Shown: positions 17,560-26,558, counted from the first letter of the stretch. The stretch is 64,000 nt of DNA from Maritimibacter sp. 55A14 (GCF_003122205.1 NZ_QEYE01000006.1:1-64000), one strand, 5' to 3'. A program made the numbers and translations. Notes: generated by a model from the sequence alone, not told the origin.

Positions 17560-18540
17560 TCAGGTGGCCAGGCGGCTGGACTGGGTTCCCCGCTCGCGAT
17601 AGGGCGTGGTGTTGTAATGCGCCCGGTAACATTTCGAGAAATGCGAGGGCGAGGCGAAGCCGCAGGCCAGCGCCACGTTGATGACGCTCATATCGGTCTG
17701 CATCAGCAGGTTGCGCGCCTTCTGGAGCCGCAATTCCATGTAATAGCGCTTGGGGCTGCGGTTGAGATAGCGCCGGAAAAGCCGTTCGAGCTGGCGCGTG
17801 GACATGCCCACCTTCTTGGCCAGGATCGAGGGCGAGACGGGTTCCTCGATATTGCGCTCCATCATCTGGATGACGGACGAGAGCTTAGGATGGCGCACGC
17901 CGATGCGCGTCGGGATCGACAGCCGCTGCGTGTCCTGATCGGTGCGGATCGAGGTGTAGATGAGTTGGTCCGCGACCACATTGGCCAGCGACTCGCCGTG
18001 ATCGTCGGCGATGATCTTGAGCATCAGGTCGATGGAGGAGGTCCCGCCCGCGGTCGAGAGCCGATGGCCGTCCATCACGAAGACGGATTTCGTCAGTTCC
18101 ACCTCTTCGAAGGCCTCGGCGAAACTGTCCTGGTTCTCCCAGTGGATGGTGGCGCGCTTGCCATCGAGAAGACCCGCCTTGGCCAGCACGTAGGACGCGG
18201 TGCAGAGCCCGCCCACGGTCACGCCGCGGCGCGCCTCGCGGCGCAGCCAGTTCAGCACCGGTTTGGTTGCGGCCTTCTGGACGTCGTTGCCGCCGCAGGC
18301 CAGGATCACGTCGTCGCGCCCGACCTCGCCAAGGTTCATGTCCAGTTTGAACTCCGCCCCGTTGGAGCACCTCATGAACTCGCCGTTCTCGCCGGCCAGC
18401 GACCAGGTATAGAGCGTCCGGCCCGCCTGCGCGTTGGCGATGCGCAGCGGTTCGATGGCCCCGGCAAAGGACAGGAGCGTGAAATTCTCCAGCAGCAAGA
18501 AGACGAAATGTCTCGTCCCGGCTTCAGACTTGCCTGCCAT
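17560..18540 (-). CDS. GlxA-family transcriptional regulator (DJ-1/PfpI domain plus AraC HTH)
   Basis: The 326-residue protein has an N-terminal class I glutamine amidotransferase-like (DJ-1/PfpI) domain, with GGLCTASYVLAKAGLLDG around the nucleophile elbow, and a C-terminal AraC pair of helix-turn-helix motifs ending ALACGFASPSHFSKCYR. This architecture includes GbdR, CdhR and ArgR-type regulators of glycine betaine, carnitine and arginine catabolism. I chose the ATG (MAGKSEAG) because a GGAGGA Shine-Dalgarno lies 10 bases upstream, inside a longer TTG-started reading. It stands alone, with convergent and divergent neighbours, so its target is not shown by context; the Rieske oxygenase 31 kb away is one candidate. 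Confidence 0.9.
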   Translation of the reverse strand: MAGKSEAGTRHFVFLLLENFTLLSFAGAIEPLRIANAQAGRTLYTWSLAGENGEFMRCSNGAEFKLDMNLGEVGRDDVILACGGNDVQKAATKPVLNWLRREARRGVTVGGLCTASYVLAKAGLLDGKRATIHWENQDSFAEAFEEVELTKSVFVMDGHRLSTAGGTSSIDLMLKIIADDHGESLANVVADQLIYTSIRTDQDTQRLSIPTRIGVRHPKLSSVIQMMERNIEEPVSPSILAKKVGMSTRQLERLFRRYLNRSPKRYYMELRLQKARNLLMQTDMSVINVALACGFASPSHFSKCYRAHYNTTPYRERGTQSSRLAT

Positions 18541-18630
18541 GAAGCTGTGCTCCTCCAAGTATCCGCCGACCGGAATGCCACCTCCCGGAACCGGCCTGCG
18601 ATCCGCGAACCGAAAGCAGGTTTATCGACC

Positions 18631-18652
18631 GGGATCAAGTAAGACTTGTCCC
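18631..18652. promoter_or_regulatory. Imperfect dyad between the GlxA-type regulator and DAHP synthase
   Basis: GGGATCAAGT, AAG, ACTTGTCCC is a dyad with one bulged T in the middle of the 200-bp divergent gap. It could be the regulator's own operator or an RNA hairpin in either leader. Confidence 0.4.
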
Positions 18653-18694
18653 AGCATACAGACAATTTCGGCGCTGGCCATGCGCGAGCGGGAT

Positions 18695-18708
18695 GCCTAT
18701 ATATAGGC
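18695..18708. promoter_or_regulatory. Perfect palindrome GCCTATATATAGGC before DAHP synthase
   Basis: This 14-bp palindrome has an AT core in very GC-rich DNA and ends 32 bp before the DAHP synthase ATG. The TATATA core would serve as a -10 element, so the palindrome is a good place for a repressor to block the promoter. Confidence 0.45.
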
Positions 18709-18740
18709 CCTCATTCTGAAGATTTGCAGGAGCAGGCCCA

Positions 18741-20108
18741 ATGACACGCGGCTGGAAGAAATCGGACTGGAGGACCAAGCCTCGGATCCAGATGCCCGAC
18801 TATACCGACGCCGCCGCACTGAAGGCAGTCGAGGAACAATTGTCCAAGTACCCGCCGCTTGTCTTCGCCGGCGAGGTGCGCAATCTCAAGCGCCAGCTTG
18901 GCGAGGTGGCCGAGGGCCGCGCTTTCCTGCTGCAAGGCGGCGACTGCGCCGAGAGCTTCAACGAATTCAGCGCCGACAGCATCCGCGACACATTCCGGGT
19001 GATGCTTCAGATGGCCGTCGTGCTGACCTATGGCGCGAAATGTCCGGTTGTGAAAGTGGGGCGCATGGCTGGCCAGTTCGCCAAGCCGCGCTCCGCCCCG
19101 ACCGAAACGGCGGGCGGCGTCGAGCTGCCCAGCTACCGCGGTGACATCGTCAACGACATCGCCTTCACGCCCGAGGCGCGGATCCCCGATCCCAACCGGA
19201 TGCTCCAAGCCTATACGCAGGCGGCGGCCTCGCTCAACCTGCTGCGTGCCTTCAGCCAGGGCGGCTATGCCGATATTCACCGCGTGCATTCCTGGACGCT
19301 GGGTTTCACCGAAGGCGACGAGGCCGAGAAATACCGCGACCTGGCCAACCGGATCTCCGACGCGCTCGACTTCATGACCGCGGCGGGGATCAATGGTGAG
19401 ACATCGCACAAGCTGCATACGGTCGATTTTTACACCAGCCACGAGGCGCTGCTTCTGGAATACGAGGAGGCCTTGGCGCGGGTGGACAGCACCTCGGGCC
19501 TGCCGGTGGCGGGCTCGGGCCACATGATCTGGATCGGCGACAGGACCCGGCAACCCGACGGCGCGCATGTGGAATTCGCCCGCGGTGTGCAGAACCCGGT
19601 GGGCCTGAAATGCGGCCCGTCTATTTCCACCGATGATCTGAAGGTGCTGATCGAGCGGCTCAACCCCGAGAACGAACCGGGCCGCCTGACGCTGATCGCG
19701 CGGTTCGGCGCGGGCAAGGTGGGCGAGCATCTGCCGCGCCTTATCCGCGCGGTGGAGGAGGAGGGCGCCAAGGTCGTCTGGTCCTGCGACCCGATGCACG
19801 GCAACACGATCAAGTCGGAAAGCGGCTACAAGACCCGGCCCTTCGAGGCGGTGCTCTCGGAAGTGCGGGAGTTCTTCGCGATCCACAAGGCCGAGGGTAC
19901 CTATCCCGGCGGCGTGCATTTCGAGATGACTGGCAAGGACGTGACCGAATGCACCGGCGGGGTGCGCGCGGTGACCGACGAGGATTTGTCGGACCGCTAT
20001 CACACCGCCTGCGATCCGCGGCTCAATGCCAGCCAGTCGCTGGAACTGGCCTTCCTGGTGTCGCAGGAATTGTCACGCCAGCGCGAACCCAAGCGCGCGA
20101 CGGGCTGA
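18741..20108 (+). CDS. 3-deoxy-7-phosphoheptulonate synthase, class II (plant/mycobacterial type)
   Basis: The 455-residue enzyme condenses phosphoenolpyruvate with erythrose 4-phosphate in the first step of the shikimate pathway. Class II marks are [15 protein letters not shown] near residue 75 (with the metal-binding Cys), [12 protein letters not shown] near 110 and [10 protein letters not shown] near 350. The length is typical for class II enzymes and differs from the 350-residue class I enzyme of E. coli. A good Shine-Dalgarno, GCAGGAGCA, lies before the ATG. A palindrome with a TATATA core occupies the likely promoter. The neighbour downstream is convergent, so the gene is monocistronic. 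Confidence 0.96.
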   Translation: MTRGWKKSDWRTKPRIQMPDYTDAAALKAVEEQLSKYPPLVFAGEVRNLKRQLGEVAEGRAFLLQGGDCAESFNEFSADSIRDTFRVMLQMAVVLTYGAKCPVVKVGRMAGQFAKPRSAPTETAGGVELPSYRGDIVNDIAFTPEARIPDPNRMLQAYTQAAASLNLLRAFSQGGYADIHRVHSWTLGFTEGDEAEKYRDLANRISDALDFMTAAGINGETSHKLHTVDFYTSHEALLLEYEEALARVDSTSGLPVAGSGHMIWIGDRTRQPDGAHVEFARGVQNPVGLKCGPSISTDDLKVLIERLNPENEPGRLTLIARFGAGKVGEHLPRLIRAVEEEGAKVVWSCDPMHGNTIKSESGYKTRPFEAVLSEVREFFAIHKAEGTYPGGVHFEMTGKDVTECTGGVRAVTDEDLSDRYHTACDPRLNASQSLELAFLVSQELSRQREPKRATG

Positions 20109-20126
20109 CCGGCGCGCGGCGGGCGG

Positions 20127-20726
20127 TCAGTCTTCCTCGCGCATGTAGACCAGGCGCAGGTGCGGACCGGTTTTTCCTTCGGTCGGGGTGAAGCGTGGTG
20201 CGGGTTCGGCGAAACCCGGTGCGGCATGGGGGGCCGGGGCTCCCGAGACGATCCGGGTGATCCGCTGGCGCGCGATGGCGAAACGGCGAGGCGGCGCGCC
20301 GATGATGCCGTCGGTGACGAGACAGCCCAGCGCACGCGTCATCTCGCCCAGGTCGCTCCGCATCGGAAGCAGGATCATCCGCGCACTGAGCGACATGCGC
20401 CCCTGCGCCCGCGCGACAAGGTCAAGCTCGATGATCTCCCGTCCGGCGAAAAGACGGTCGAGCAGGGCGCCGAAGCGTCCGCGATCGGCCGGCTCCAGCA
20501 GGCTTGCGGGGGACATGCCGCGTGTCTCCATCCCCATCAGGTCGCACAGGTGCATCCCGGCGATGCGGATGCGGGTGGTGCCCGGTCCGGCGCGTTCCAG
20601 AATGAAGGTGTATTCCAGCGCGTCCTCGATCCGGCGCGGATCGAGTTCCGAGCGCATCGGCGCGGCGCGCCCGGCGCGCAACGTTTCCCAATAGTCGAGA
20701 ACCTGTTTGAGACATCGGTCACTCAT
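20127..20726 (-). CDS. PAS-domain protein (PAS_5-like, alphaproteobacterial)
   Basis: The 199-residue protein is mainly one PAS-like domain: it opens with a helix (QVLDYWETLRAG), then RRIEDALEYTFILERAGPG and RIAGMHLCDLMGMETRG, the usual beginning of the PAS_5 family of alphaproteobacteria. The last 45 residues are Pro/Ala-rich and probably disordered. There is no kinase, cyclase or DNA-binding domain, so it is likely a sensory or adaptor protein of unknown output. I chose the ATG giving MSDRCLKQV; upstream codons are not domain-like. It is convergent with DAHP synthase and divergent from yicC. Confidence 0.8.
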   Translation of the reverse strand: MSDRCLKQVLDYWETLRAGRAAPMRSELDPRRIEDALEYTFILERAGPGTTRIRIAGMHLCDLMGMETRGMSPASLLEPADRGRFGALLDRLFAGREIIELDLVARAQGRMSLSARMILLPMRSDLGEMTRALGCLVTDGIIGAPPRRFAIARQRITRIVSGAPAPHAAPGFAEPAPRFTPTEGKTGPHLRLVYMREED

Positions 20727-20870
20727 CGCGCGCCCCCGCCGAGGAAATGACAGAACCTTGCGGTTCCCGCAAACCGGCTGTTGCATATCACAGCGTACCC
20801 TTTCCCTTTCCGATCCGGGTCGCGGCGTTGTCGAAGCGCAGCAGGTCTGTTAACCCTATGATCGAAATAC

Positions 20871-20885
20871 TTACCCAAGTGTTAA
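20871..20885. promoter_or_regulatory. CtrA-like site TTAC-N7-TTAA upstream of yicC
   Basis: TTACCCAAGTGTTAA matches seven of the eight fixed bases of the CtrA consensus TTAA-N7-TTAA and lies in an AT-rich stretch 43 bp before yicC. Such partial matches occur by chance; the support is only position and the presence of chpT nearby. Confidence 0.25.
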
Positions 20886-20927
20886 TTTGCCCGATTCCGG
20901 CGCGCAACGAGAGGCAAAAAGTCTTAA

Positions 20928-21815
20928 ATGGTTAATTCCATGACCGGGTTCGCCAGTGCCTCGGGTACGGCGGAGGGACTCGACTGGACCTGGGAGATGC
21001 GCGGCGTGAACGCGCGCGGGCTGGATATCCGGCTGCGCCTGCCGGAGGGAATACCGGGGCTGGAACCGCGGGTCCGCGCCGCCGTGGTGGAGCGCGTGGC
21101 GCGCGGCAATGTCACGATCGGCCTGCGGCTGCGGCGCGCGGAGGGCGCGGCGGTCGGGCGGCTCGACAGCGACCGGCTCGCCGCGGCGCTCGATGCACTC
21201 TGTACCGTGCGCGCGGAGGCGGAGCGGCGCGGGCTAGCCCTGGGGCCCGACACGCCCGCCTCGGTGCTGGGCCTGCGCGGGGTCTTCGAGCCCGGCGGCG
21301 AGGCCGACGCGGAACTGACGCCAGACATGCTGGCCGCGTCGCTTGACACGCTCCTCGCGGATTTCGTTGCGATGCGCGCCGAGGAAGGCGCGGCTTTGCA
21401 GCGTATCCTGATTGGCCAACTCGACATGGTGGCGGAATTGCTGACCTGCGCGCAGGATGCCGCGGCCCTGCGCGCCGAAGAGACCGAAGAGAATTTCCGC
21501 GCCGCGCTCGCCCGCGTGACCGGCAATGCCGAGGGCGTGGAACCGCAGCGCATCGCGCAGGAGCTTGCAGTCATGGCCGTCAAGGCGGACGTGACCGAGG
21601 AGTTCGACCGGCTGGACGCGCATGTCGCCGCGGCGCGGGACTTGCTGGGCGCGGGCGGCCCGGTGGGCCGCAGGCTCGACTTCCTGACGCAGGAGTTCAA
21701 CCGCGAGGCCAACACGCTCTGCTCCAAATCAGGGCACGAGGCGCTGACCCGCATCGGCCTTGACCTCAAGGCGGTGATAGATCAGATGCGCGAACAGGTT
21801 CAGAACGTGGAGTGA
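20928..21815 (+). CDS. yicC: YicC/YloC-family endoribonuclease
   Basis: The 295-residue protein has the YicC N-terminal domain (MTGFASASGTAEG at the start, then WEMRGVNARGLDIRLRLP) and the DUF1732 C-terminus with the hallmark LTQEFNREANTLCSKSG near residue 265. Characterised members are endoribonucleases linked to small-RNA turnover and stationary-phase survival. The ATG MVNSMTGFA may be preceded functionally by the in-frame ATG four codons later, since the family usually begins MTGFA. It is followed after 3 bp by guanylate kinase, a very common pairing in bacteria, and so is probably in one operon with gmk and the carbonic anhydrase. Confidence 0.93.
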   Translation: MVNSMTGFASASGTAEGLDWTWEMRGVNARGLDIRLRLPEGIPGLEPRVRAAVVERVARGNVTIGLRLRRAEGAAVGRLDSDRLAAALDALCTVRAEAERRGLALGPDTPASVLGLRGVFEPGGEADAELTPDMLAASLDTLLADFVAMRAEEGAALQRILIGQLDMVAELLTCAQDAAALRAEETEENFRAALARVTGNAEGVEPQRIAQELAVMAVKADVTEEFDRLDAHVAAARDLLGAGGPVGRRLDFLTQEFNREANTLCSKSGHEALTRIGLDLKAVIDQMREQVQNVE

Positions 21816-21818
21816 CCG

Positions 21819-22460
21819 ATGTCCGACCGACGCGGCCTGCTTATCATCCTCTCCTCGCCTTCGGGCGCCGGCAAATCCACGCTGGCCCGGCGCCTGCGCG
21901 ATTGGGACCCGACGATCCGCTTCTCGGTCTCCGCCACCACCCGCAAGCCCCGCGCGGGCGAGGCTGAGGGCAAGGATTACCATTTCCTGAGCGAGGACGA
22001 GTTCAAGCGCCAGGTCGCGGCGGGCGAGATGCTGGAACACGCGCATGTCTTCGGCAACTTCTATGGCTCGCCGCGCGGACCCGTGCAGGCGGCGATCGAC
22101 GCCGGGCGGGATGTGCTTTTCGATATCGACTGGCAGGGCGCGCAACAGATCCGGAATTCGGCGCTGGGGCAGCACACGCTTTCGATCTTCCTGCTGCCGC
22201 CGTCGATTCCGGAGCTGCGCCGCCGGCTGGAGAGCCGCGGCCAGGACAGTGCCGAGGTGATCGCCAAACGGATGCAGAAGAGCTGGGACGAGATCAGCCA
22301 CTGGGACGGCTACGATTTCGTGCTGGTCAACGACGATCTGGACGAGACCGAGGCGCGGCTGAAAAGCATCGTCACCGCCACGCGCCTGCGCCGCAGCCAG
22401 CAGCCGGGGCTGACCGAGCATGTTCGCAAGCTGCAGGCGGAGTTCGAGGAGCAGTCATGA
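21819..22460 (+). CDS. gmk: Guanylate kinase
   Basis: The 213-residue enzyme phosphorylates GMP to GDP with ATP. The P-loop [10 protein letters not shown] is at residues 11-20, and the GMP-binding region [21 protein letters not shown] follows near 36-55, with [11 protein letters not shown] near 104 in the family position. Length and domain content are normal. It begins 3 bp after yicC and its stop overlaps the next start by ATGA, so it is translated as part of one operon. Confidence 0.97.
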   Translation: MSDRRGLLIILSSPSGAGKSTLARRLRDWDPTIRFSVSATTRKPRAGEAEGKDYHFLSEDEFKRQVAAGEMLEHAHVFGNFYGSPRGPVQAAIDAGRDVLFDIDWQGAQQIRNSALGQHTLSIFLLPPSIPELRRRLESRGQDSAEVIAKRMQKSWDEISHWDGYDFVLVNDDLDETEARLKSIVTATRLRRSQQPGLTEHVRKLQAEFEEQS

Positions 22461-22981
22461 CGATATACGCACTGGACGGGATCGAACCGAAGCTGGGCGC
22501 GGACGCCTGGGTCGCGCCGGACGCCAATATCATCGGCAACGTGGTGCTGGAGGATGCTGCATCGGTCTGGTTCGGCTCGACACTTCGCGGCGATAACGAG
22601 CAGATCACGCTGGGGCGCGGCAGCAATATCCAGGAAAACTGCGTACTGCACACGGACATGGGCTATCCGCTGGTGATCGGCGCGGATTGCACGATCGGCC
22701 ATAAGGTAATGCTGCACGGCTGCACGATAGGCGAGAACAGCCTGATCGGCATGGGTGCGATCGTCCTCAACGGCGCGCGGATCGGGCGCAATTGCCTGAT
22801 CGGCGCGGGCACGCTGATCACCGAGGGCAAGGAATTTCCCGACGGCAGCTTGGTGATGGGCACGCCCGGCAAGGTGGTGCGCAGCCTTGATGAGGCGGCC
22901 ATTGCGGGGCTACGCGCGGCGGCGGCGCATTACCGCGAGAACGCGGAGCGCTACCGCGCCGGAATGACCGAGATCGGCTGA
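22457..22981 (+). CDS. Gamma-type carbonic anhydrase-like protein (left-handed beta-helix)
   Basis: The 174-residue protein has hexapeptide repeats forming a left-handed beta helix, with [23 protein letters not shown] near the start and the three zinc-type histidines in [25 protein letters not shown]. It belongs to the gamma carbonic anhydrase/YrdA/PaaY group; many members have no measured activity. The start overlaps the gmk stop (ATGA). It is convergent with chpT, 10 bp away. No signal peptide is present, so it acts in the cytosol. Confidence 0.93.
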   Translation: MTIYALDGIEPKLGADAWVAPDANIIGNVVLEDAASVWFGSTLRGDNEQITLGRGSNIQENCVLHTDMGYPLVIGADCTIGHKVMLHGCTIGENSLIGMGAIVLNGARIGRNCLIGAGTLITEGKEFPDGSLVMGTPGKVVRSLDEAAIAGLRAAAAHYRENAERYRAGMTEIG

Positions 22982-22991
22982 GCCGGAGGGC

Positions 22992-23591
22992 TCAGAACCG
23001 GACTTCGATCGCGCCCTCCGTGATTTCCGCCGCCAGCGCCGGACGGTGCGCGCTTCCCAATTCCCGCAGCAGCCCGAAATGCACGTCCGCCGGGGTTAGT
23101 GGCACCTCGGCGTGCGGATCGGTCAGCGCCTGCCAAAGCTGCATGCGAATCCGGAACTTCTCGGCCCGGGCCACGACCCGCCAGCCCGCCGGACCGCGCA
23201 TGGCGCGAATCTCGCCGCCATAGGGCATCGCGCCCTCCAGGCACATGAGCGCCAGGAAGGCCAGTTTGACATCCATGCGCGGCAGGTTCTCGCGCGGCTC
23301 CCAGATGACGCCGATCCGCGATCCGCCGAAGCTTTCGTCGATGATGCGCGCCAGATCGTTGCGCGCCAGGGTTGCATCTGGCACGGCCATTCCGAAGGCG
23401 ATGCGGAAGAAGCGGATGCGGGCATTCGCGTGGCTCACGCTCTGCGCGATGAGCGACATTTCCGGGCTTTGCGGAACACCGCCCAATTCCAGAAGCTCCA
23501 GCCCATTGCCGATCGCGCCCAGCGGGCTTATCAGGTCATGACAGATGCGCGAGCCGAGCAGCGCCGCCAGTTCCGTGCTGTCAGCAGGCAT
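22992..23591 (-). CDS. chpT: Histidine phosphotransferase ChpT
   Basis: The 199-residue protein opens with an H-box, SRICHDLISPLGAIGNGLEL near residues 15-34, whose His accepts phosphate, and has a degenerate ATPase-like domain that does not bind ATP in characterised ChpT. In alphaproteobacteria ChpT passes phosphate from CckA to CtrA and CpdR, controlling cell cycle, motility and gene transfer agents. It is transcribed away from the DUF3553 gene; the two starts are only 35 bp apart, so the promoters must overlap neighbouring coding sequence. Neither cckA nor ctrA is in the window. Confidence 0.9.
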   Translation of the reverse strand: MPADSTELAALLGSRICHDLISPLGAIGNGLELLELGGVPQSPEMSLIAQSVSHANARIRFFRIAFGMAVPDATLARNDLARIIDESFGGSRIGVIWEPRENLPRMDVKLAFLALMCLEGAMPYGGEIRAMRGPAGWRVVARAEKFRIRMQLWQALTDPHAEVPLTPADVHFGLLRELGSAHRPALAAEITEGAIEVRF

Positions 23592-23626
23592 GGCGCATCT
23601 CCAGCGCCAATTTGAAAGGGCGCCCG

Positions 23627-23806
23627 ATGAATTCGAACGATTTTCTGGAACCCGGTATGCTGGTGCGCCATCCGGACGCGCCGGAATGGGGCACTGGCCA
23701 GGTCCAGTCGGTCATCGGCGGCCGTATCACGGTGAATTTCCAGGAAGCAGGCAAAGTGGTGATAGACGGCGCGCGTGTTGAGCTCATTGTAATCCCCGAC
23801 CCTTGA
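23627..23806 (+). CDS. DUF3553 small protein
   Basis: This 59-residue protein has an SH3-like barrel pattern: GMLVRHPDAPEWGTGQVQS followed by ITVNFQEAGKVVIDG, which matches the DUF3553 family found in alphaproteobacteria and resembling the tail domain of UvrD-type helicases. It has no membrane segment or signal. I chose the ATG giving MNSNDFLEPG, which has AAAGGG upstream. The function is unknown; its start lies back-to-back with chpT. Confidence 0.8.
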   Translation: MNSNDFLEPGMLVRHPDAPEWGTGQVQSVIGGRITVNFQEAGKVVIDGARVELIVIPDP

Positions 23807-23808
23807 TG

Positions 23809-23824
23809 TGGAACAACCGTTCCA
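23809..23824. repeat. Small inverted repeat after the DUF3553 gene
   Basis: TGGAAC, AACC, GTTCCA forms a 6-bp stem with a 4-nt loop two bases after the DUF3553 stop. There is no T-run, so it may be a weak terminator or a binding site before olsB. Confidence 0.35.
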
Positions 23825-23950
23825 GTTATCAGAGTAGGGACAACTCTGGGTGGTGTCCAGCTTCGATGCCAGCCGACGCATGTTGCATTCGGGCGGCTGC
23901 GAGCCTATCAGGTGGCTGACCTCAGGGATGGGAGCGGACAGTCCGCCGAC

Positions 23951-24730
23951 ATGCACTCCGACGACCGCCATTTCGAGCTTCGGCTCGCCCGTTCAGAGCG
24001 TGACCTGAAGGCCGCGCAGCGCCTGCGCTACGAGGTCTTTGTCGAAGAACTCGGCGGCGACGGGCCCGGCGTGGATCACGCGGCGCGGCTGGAGAGCGAC
24101 CGGCACGATCCCTACTTCGACCACTTGCTGCTCATCGACCGGCGGCGCGATGCCGAGGCGCTGGAGGACGTGGTCGGGGTCTACCGGCTGCTCAAGGGGG
24201 CGGATGCGGAACGCGCCGGCGGTTTCTACAGCGCCGCCGAATACGACCTCACGCCGCTGCTGGCGAGCGGACGCAGCCTGCTGGAGCTTGGCCGATCCTG
24301 CGTGCATGCAGACTATCGCGGCGGCACGGCGATGTATTATCTGTGGAACGCGCTGGCCGCCTATGTGCAGGAGCACGGGATCGAGATCATGTTCGGGGTG
24401 GCCAGCTTTCACGGCACCGATGTGGACGCACTGGCGCAGCCGCTGGCCTTTCTCTATCACAACTACCTGGCGCCCGAGGATATCAGGGTGCGGGTGCACG
24501 ATCATGTGCGCACCGAGATGAACCGCATCCCCGCCGACCGCGTGGACCGCCGCACGGCGATGCAGGAAACGCCGGCGCTCATCAAGGCGTATCTGCGACT
24601 GGGCGGTTTCGTGGGCGACGGGGCTTATGTCGATCATGCGTTCAACACCACCGATGTCTGTCTGCTGATGGACACCGCCCGCATGTCCGAGCGGCACCGC
24701 AGTTTCTACGTGCGCAGCCGCGGGAGCTGA
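23951..24730 (+). CDS. olsB: Ornithine lipid N-acyltransferase OlsB
   Basis: The 259-residue protein is a GNAT-fold acyltransferase of the OlsB family, which transfers a 3-hydroxyacyl chain from acyl-ACP to ornithine. Recognisable segments are ERDLKAAQRLRYEVFVEELG near residue 15, the LLELGRSCVHADYRGGTAMYYLW core near 115 and MFGVASFHGTDV near 152. It is probably peripheral at the inner membrane. I chose the ATG giving MHSDDRHFELRLARS since the fold starts there; its ribosome binding site is weak. The next gene, olsA, starts 4 bp later, so both steps of ornithine lipid synthesis are encoded together. Phosphate limitation often induces these genes, but I see no clear Pho box. Confidence 0.92.
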   Translation: MHSDDRHFELRLARSERDLKAAQRLRYEVFVEELGGDGPGVDHAARLESDRHDPYFDHLLLIDRRRDAEALEDVVGVYRLLKGADAERAGGFYSAAEYDLTPLLASGRSLLELGRSCVHADYRGGTAMYYLWNALAAYVQEHGIEIMFGVASFHGTDVDALAQPLAFLYHNYLAPEDIRVRVHDHVRTEMNRIPADRVDRRTAMQETPALIKAYLRLGGFVGDGAYVDHAFNTTDVCLLMDTARMSERHRSFYVRSRGS

Positions 24731-24734
24731 CCCG

Positions 24735-25547
24735 ATGAACCCCACATGGCAGTCGGAGGAGCCGCCCGAGATGCCGCAGATCGACGCGGCGGGCTGGGTC
24801 AGGGCGCTGCTGCGCGGCATCGTGCTGGGTGTCGTGGTCTATGGCGGGCTGGCGGTTTTCCTGCTTATCCGGCTTTTCGAGTGGCCCTTCGGCCGGCCGG
24901 TCACGCCCTGGATCACGCAAGGGGTCTGCAAGGCGTCCTTCGCGATCCTGGGGATAGGGTTTCGCTGGCGCGGTCGGCCCATGACGGCGCGCGGCGCGGT
25001 TGTGGCCAATCATGCGTCCTGGCTCGATATCTTCGCGCTCAACGCGGCGCAGCGCATCTTCTTCGTCTCCAAGGCCGAGGTGCGCGGCTGGCCGGGGATC
25101 GGCCCGCTGGCGCGCGCGACGGGCACGGTCTTCATCGAGCGCGACCGCCGCCATGCCAGCGCCCAGAAAACCATCTTCGAAGACCGGCTGCGGCGCGGCG
25201 ACAAGCTGCTCTTCTTTCCCGAGGGCACCAGCACCGACAGCACCCGCGTCCTGCCGTTCAAATCGACGCTTTTCCAGGCATTCTTCGCGCCCGAGATCGT
25301 CGAATTCATGCATGTCCAGCCGGTCACGGTGGTCTATCACGCGCCGCGGGGCGCGGATCCCCGCTTCTATGGCTGGTGGGGGGACATGGATTTCGGGCGC
25401 CATCTTCTGAAGGTGCTGGCCGCCCCGCTACAGGGCGAGGTGGAGGTCGTCTTCCACACGCCGGTGCGGGTCGCGGAGTTTCCGCACCGCAAGGCGCTGA
25501 CGCTCTATTGCGAGGCGCGGGTGCGCGAGGGCATGGATCTGGAGTGA
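24735..25547 (+). CDS. olsA: Lyso-ornithine lipid O-acyltransferase (PlsC family)
   Basis: The 270-residue protein has an N-terminal membrane helix (VLGVVVYGGLAVFLLIRLF) and the acyltransferase motifs NHASWLD near residue 93 and FFPEGTSTDS near 158. This is the PlsC/1-acylglycerol-3-phosphate acyltransferase fold. The position directly behind olsB identifies it as OlsA, which completes ornithine lipid by O-acylation, though it may also acylate lysophosphatidate. It is convergent with the ThiE-like gene, 7 bp away. Confidence 0.9.
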   Translation: MNPTWQSEEPPEMPQIDAAGWVRALLRGIVLGVVVYGGLAVFLLIRLFEWPFGRPVTPWITQGVCKASFAILGIGFRWRGRPMTARGAVVANHASWLDIFALNAAQRIFFVSKAEVRGWPGIGPLARATGTVFIERDRRHASAQKTIFEDRLRRGDKLLFFPEGTSTDSTRVLPFKSTLFQAFFAPEIVEFMHVQPVTVVYHAPRGADPRFYGWWGDMDFGRHLLKVLAAPLQGEVEVVFHTPVRVAEFPHRKALTLYCEARVREGMDLE

Positions 25548-25554
25548 GGCTGGC

Positions 25555-26175
25555 TCAGTCCAGCGGCGCGACGAGGCGCAGCAGGGCGGCCAGAGGGTCT
25601 TCCTCGGACCAGATCTCGGGACCGATCCCGAAGAAATCGGCCACCGGCGCGAAGTCTTCGATCAACTCGTGCGTCAGCGCGCCTTCGGCCACCACAGGCA
25701 GCTCGATCATCTCCGACCACCAGCGGAAGAGATCGCGTTCCGCTACCGTGCCGTCGCCCAGCGGCGTCGCGCCCACCGGCCCGAAGGAGACATAATCCGC
25801 GCCCGCCTCGCCGGCGTTCAGACCGGCATGGCGCGAGGCGCCGCAATGCGCCCCGATGATCGCGTCGCCGCCCAGGTCCTTGCGGACCGTGCGCAGGTTC
25901 CGGCCGCCATCGGGCAGGTGCACGCCGTCGAGGCCCAGCCGTTCGACAAGCCGGAAATGCGTGTCGATAACCAGCGGGATGTCGCGGTCATGCGCGATCG
26001 GGCGCAGCGCGTCGGCGGCGCGCGCGATATCGTCCTCGTCGTCGGCGGCCAGCGCCAGGCGCAGGCAGGCGATGTCGCGCCCGTCCATGACCCGCGCGAG
26101 CGTGTCGGGAAAGCTCGACAGCGCGATGGCGGGCGGGGTGATGAGGTAGATCTGCGGCTGTTCTGCGTCGCTCAT
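25555..26175 (-). CDS. Thiamine-phosphate synthase-like protein (ThiE/TenI family)
   Basis: The 206-residue TIM-barrel protein has the ThiE/TenI pattern: LPLVIDTHFRLVERLGLDGVHLP around residue 75, HCGASRHAGLNAGEAGADYVSFGPVGATP around 110-140 and a C-terminal VVAEGALTHELI region. Characterised family members couple HMP-PP and thiazole phosphate, or aromatise the thiazole (TenI). The phosphate-binding loop is divergent, so the catalytic role is uncertain. It stands alone, without other thi genes, and is convergent with olsA. Confidence 0.75.
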   Translation of the reverse strand: MSDAEQPQIYLITPPAIALSSFPDTLARVMDGRDIACLRLALAADDEDDIARAADALRPIAHDRDIPLVIDTHFRLVERLGLDGVHLPDGGRNLRTVRKDLGGDAIIGAHCGASRHAGLNAGEAGADYVSFGPVGATPLGDGTVAERDLFRWWSEMIELPVVAEGALTHELIEDFAPVADFFGIGPEIWSEEDPLAALLRLVAPLD

Positions 26176-26228
26176 GGCGGGTACTTCTTCAGGATTCCGG
26201 CCCTCTTAGCGCGGATCGCGCGGCTTGG

Positions 26229-26558
26229 CTACTTCGGCGGCAGCGTGGTCACGAAATTCTTTGCCAGCCCCAGCCAGGTGGCGCGGGCCGCGTCGTCGGC
26301 CAGCACCTCCAGGTCCGTTTCTATGATCCCGCCCATCTTCCGCCCGGTGAAATCCATCGGGCGCGCGCCGGGGATCGCAAGTGCGGCAGGCTCGCTGGCC
26401 TTGCCGACACGGTACATCGCGCCGCGCGCATGGATCCCGCAGAGCATGTGGCCGTGCCAGAGGAAACAGAGCCCGCCGAACATCCGGCGTTCCGTCAGCC
26501 CGTCGAGATCGGCCAGATCCTCGCGCATCGTCTCGGCGGCGCCTTCGTCGTAAGCCAT
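26229..26558 (-). CDS. TfoX N-terminal domain protein
   Basis: The 109-residue protein is a single TfoX/Sxy N-terminal domain: MRMFGG-type start (ERRMFGGLCFLWHGHMLCGI near residues 23-43) and a C-terminal DDAARATWLGLAKNFV helix. In gammaproteobacteria TfoX regulates competence, but single-domain proteins like this are of unknown function. The ATG is preceded by CAAGGGAG. A much longer reading through the divergent gene is an artefact of high GC. It lies back-to-back with the TrmJ-like gene. Confidence 0.83.
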   Translation of the reverse strand: MAYDEGAAETMREDLADLDGLTERRMFGGLCFLWHGHMLCGIHARGAMYRVGKASEPAALAIPGARPMDFTGRKMGGIIETDLEVLADDAARATWLGLAKNFVTTLPPK

